This document shows, one piece after another, positions 62,867 to 64,000 of a stretch of 64,000 bases of DNA. Under the pieces are notes generated by a model. The model was given only the letters and a program-made list of their open reading frames with translations, was not told the origin of the DNA and did not search any database. This stretch comes from Streptomyces spiroverticillatus. GTDB lineage: Bacteria; Actinomycetota; Actinomycetes; Streptomycetales; Streptomycetaceae. Location of the stretch: the NCBI GenBank assembly GCA_014650415.1, contig BMUX01000015.1, positions 1 to 64,000 on the forward strand. The letters run 5' to 3'. Position 1 is the stretch's first letter. Every line of letters begins with the position of its first letter. The position numbers and the translations under genes were made by a program.

Positions 62867-63501
62867 CCCTCCAGACCCTTGCCCCGGCCCCCGTCCCGCG
62901 TGCCACGGCCCCGCGTGCCACCGCCCCGGCCGTGTGCCCCCCGGCCCCCGCCCCGTACTGCACCTGCTACCCCGGATCGACCGTCTGGCTGACCGGACTG
63001 CCCAGTTCCGGCAAGACCACCGTCGCCCGCGCCGCCGCCGAACTGCTGCGCGCCCGCGGCCGCCGGGTCGAAGTGCTGGACGGCGACGAGTTCCGCCGCA
63101 CCCTCTCGGACGACCTGGGCTTCTCCCGCGAGGACCGGCACCGCAACGTCGTACGCATCGGACACGTCGCCCAGGTCCTCGCCCGCAACGGCGTCACCGT
63201 CCTGGTCCCCGTCATCGCCCCCTACGCCGACTCCCGTGCGGACGTGCGCTCCTCGCACGCCAGGAGCCGTACCGCCTTCCTGGAGGTCCATGTCGCCGCA
63301 CCGGTGGAGGTCTGCGCCCACCGTGACGTCAAGGGCCTGTACGCCAGCCGGGCCGCGGGCGAGATCAGCGGCCTGACCGGGGTCGACGCCCCCTACGAAG
63401 CACCCCGCACCCCCGACCTGAGGATCGACTCGCACCACGAACCGGTGGAGCGCTCGGCCACCGCCCTGATCGCCCTGCTCACCGAGCGGGGGCTGGCATG
63501 A
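62863..63501 (+). CDS. cysC: Adenylylsulfate kinase with Pro/Ala-rich N-terminal extension
   Basis: 212 residues from GTG overlapping the previous stop. Walker A is GLPSSGKTTVARA; LDGDEFRRTLSDDLGFSREDR, NVVRIGHVAQVLARNG and GLYASRAAGEISGLTGVDAPYE are CysC motifs. It makes PAPS, the sulfate donor of the sulfotransferase. The first 38 residues are a flexible Pro/Ala stretch with three Cys, absent from ordinary CysC. Confidence 0.94.
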   Translation: MTLQTLAPAPVPRATAPRATAPAVCPPAPAPYCTCYPGSTVWLTGLPSSGKTTVARAAAELLRARGRRVEVLDGDEFRRTLSDDLGFSREDRHRNVVRIGHVAQVLARNGVTVLVPVIAPYADSRADVRSSHARSRTAFLEVHVAAPVEVCAHRDVKGLYASRAAGEISGLTGVDAPYEAPRTPDLRIDSHHEPVERSATALIALLTERGLA

Positions 63502-64000
63502 CCGCGCTCACGACCGCGCCCGCCGTGCCGCTCGGCACCGACGCCTGCGCGCTCTCGCACCTCGACACCGTCGAGTCGGAGGCCATCCACATCTTCCGCG
63601 AGGTGGCGGGCGAGTTCGAACGGCCGGTGATCCTCTTCTCCGGCGGCAAGGACTCCATCGTCATGCTGCACCTGGCGCTGAAGGCCTTCGCCCCCGCCGC
63701 CCTCCCCTTCTCCCTGCTGCACGTCGACACCGGCCACAACTTCCCCGAGGTCCTCGACCACCGCGACCGCACCGTCGCCCGCCACGGCCTGCGGCTGCAC
63801 GTCGCCCACGTACAGGACTTCCTCGACGACGGCCGGCTGCGCGAACGCCCCGACGGCACCCGTAACCCGCTGCAGACCGTGCCCCTGCTCGACGCCATCT
63901 CCACCGGACGGTACGACGCTGTCTTCGGCGGCGGCCGGCGCGACGAGGAGAAGGCCCGCGCCAAGGAGCGGGTGTTCTCCCTGCGCGACGAGTTCGGCGC
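63498..64000 (+). CDS. cysD: Sulfate adenylyltransferase subunit 2 (partial, runs off the window)
   Basis: At least 167 residues from ATG 63498, overlapping the CysC stop (ATGA). The PP-loop SGGKDSIVMLHLALKAF, LLHVDTGHNFPEV and FGGGRRDEEKARAKER are CysD signatures. It forms ATP sulfurylase with CysN, whose gene should follow beyond the window. It supplies APS to CysC, giving the cluster its own sulfate activation. Confidence 0.95.
   Translation, partial: MTALTTAPAVPLGTDACALSHLDTVESEAIHIFREVAGEFERPVILFSGGKDSIVMLHLALKAFAPAALPFSLLHVDTGHNFPEVLDHRDRTVARHGLRLHVAHVQDFLDDGRLRERPDGTRNPLQTVPLLDAISTGRYDAVFGGGRRDEEKARAKERVFSLRDEFG

Overview
The window looks like a Streptomyces chromosome segment. It has very high GC with strong third-position GC bias, densely packed operons with 4-nt start/stop overlaps (ATGA or GTGA), frequent GTG starts, an XRE/DUF397/ATPase regulatory trio, FtsW/PBP and sortase genes, and secondary-metabolite clusters. 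No rRNA, tRNA or CRISPR array was recognised. All calls come from reading the sequence and from family knowledge; no database search was run.

0-30 kb is mostly chromosomal housekeeping. It begins with the tail of a probable IS630-type transposase. Cell-envelope genes follow: an NlpC/P60 hydrolase; a five-gene operon FemX-like transferase / MurJ flippase / response regulator / histidine kinase / lipoprotein; and an L,D-transpeptidase. Then come two diiron ferritin-like proteins, divergently arranged, and a regulatory trio whose ATPase gene carries an in-frame TAG. The rest includes an ADP-ribosylglycohydrolase, a Uma2 nuclease, a LysE exporter, an amidase, an FtsW/PBP pair, a lipoprotein/histidine-kinase pair without a regulator, a class F sortase, a NERD protein and a divergent LigD-polymerase/Ku pair for end joining.

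30-44.7 kb is a plus-strand biosynthetic operon resembling benzoxazole (caboxamycin/nataxazole/A33853-type) clusters. It encodes salicylate synthase, two unusual KASIII-like proteins, an aryl-acid adenylating enzyme, a carrier protein, an amidohydrolase, and a complete 3-hydroxyanthranilate route (DAHP synthase, PhzE-like ADIC synthase, PhzD-like isochorismatase, DhbA-like dehydrogenase), followed by an NRPS adenylation-carrier protein. At 44.7-49.7 kb lie accessory genes: a hydrolase, a YdeI-like protein, an FAD monooxygenase, and an MFS exporter divergent from a CGNR regulator with a clear palindromic operator between them.

49.8-64 kb is the most remarkable part: an amino-group-carrier-protein (LysW) pathway built around what looks like a family 3 ('natural product') encapsulin, an HK97-fold protein shell. 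The minus-strand operon carries LysW, a LysX-like ligase, a LysY/ArgC-like reductase, a split transketolase, an acyl-acid ligase and an acyl-CoA dehydrogenase. A LysR regulator and a 330-bp promoter region rich in palindromes and direct repeats separate it from the plus-strand operon: encapsulin, sulfotransferase, atypical SDR, a LysZ-LysK fusion, adenylylsulfate kinase (CysC) and CysD (cut by the window end). The parts list resembles pathways to the diamino-dihydroxyheptanoate and azabicycle units of vazabitide, azinomycin and ficellomycin. There an amino acid is protected on LysW, extended by transketolase, released by LysK and activated by sulfation. The sulfotransferase ends in a flexible Pro/Ala/Ser/Gly linker and a short hydrophobic peptide, which makes it the best cargo candidate for the shell.
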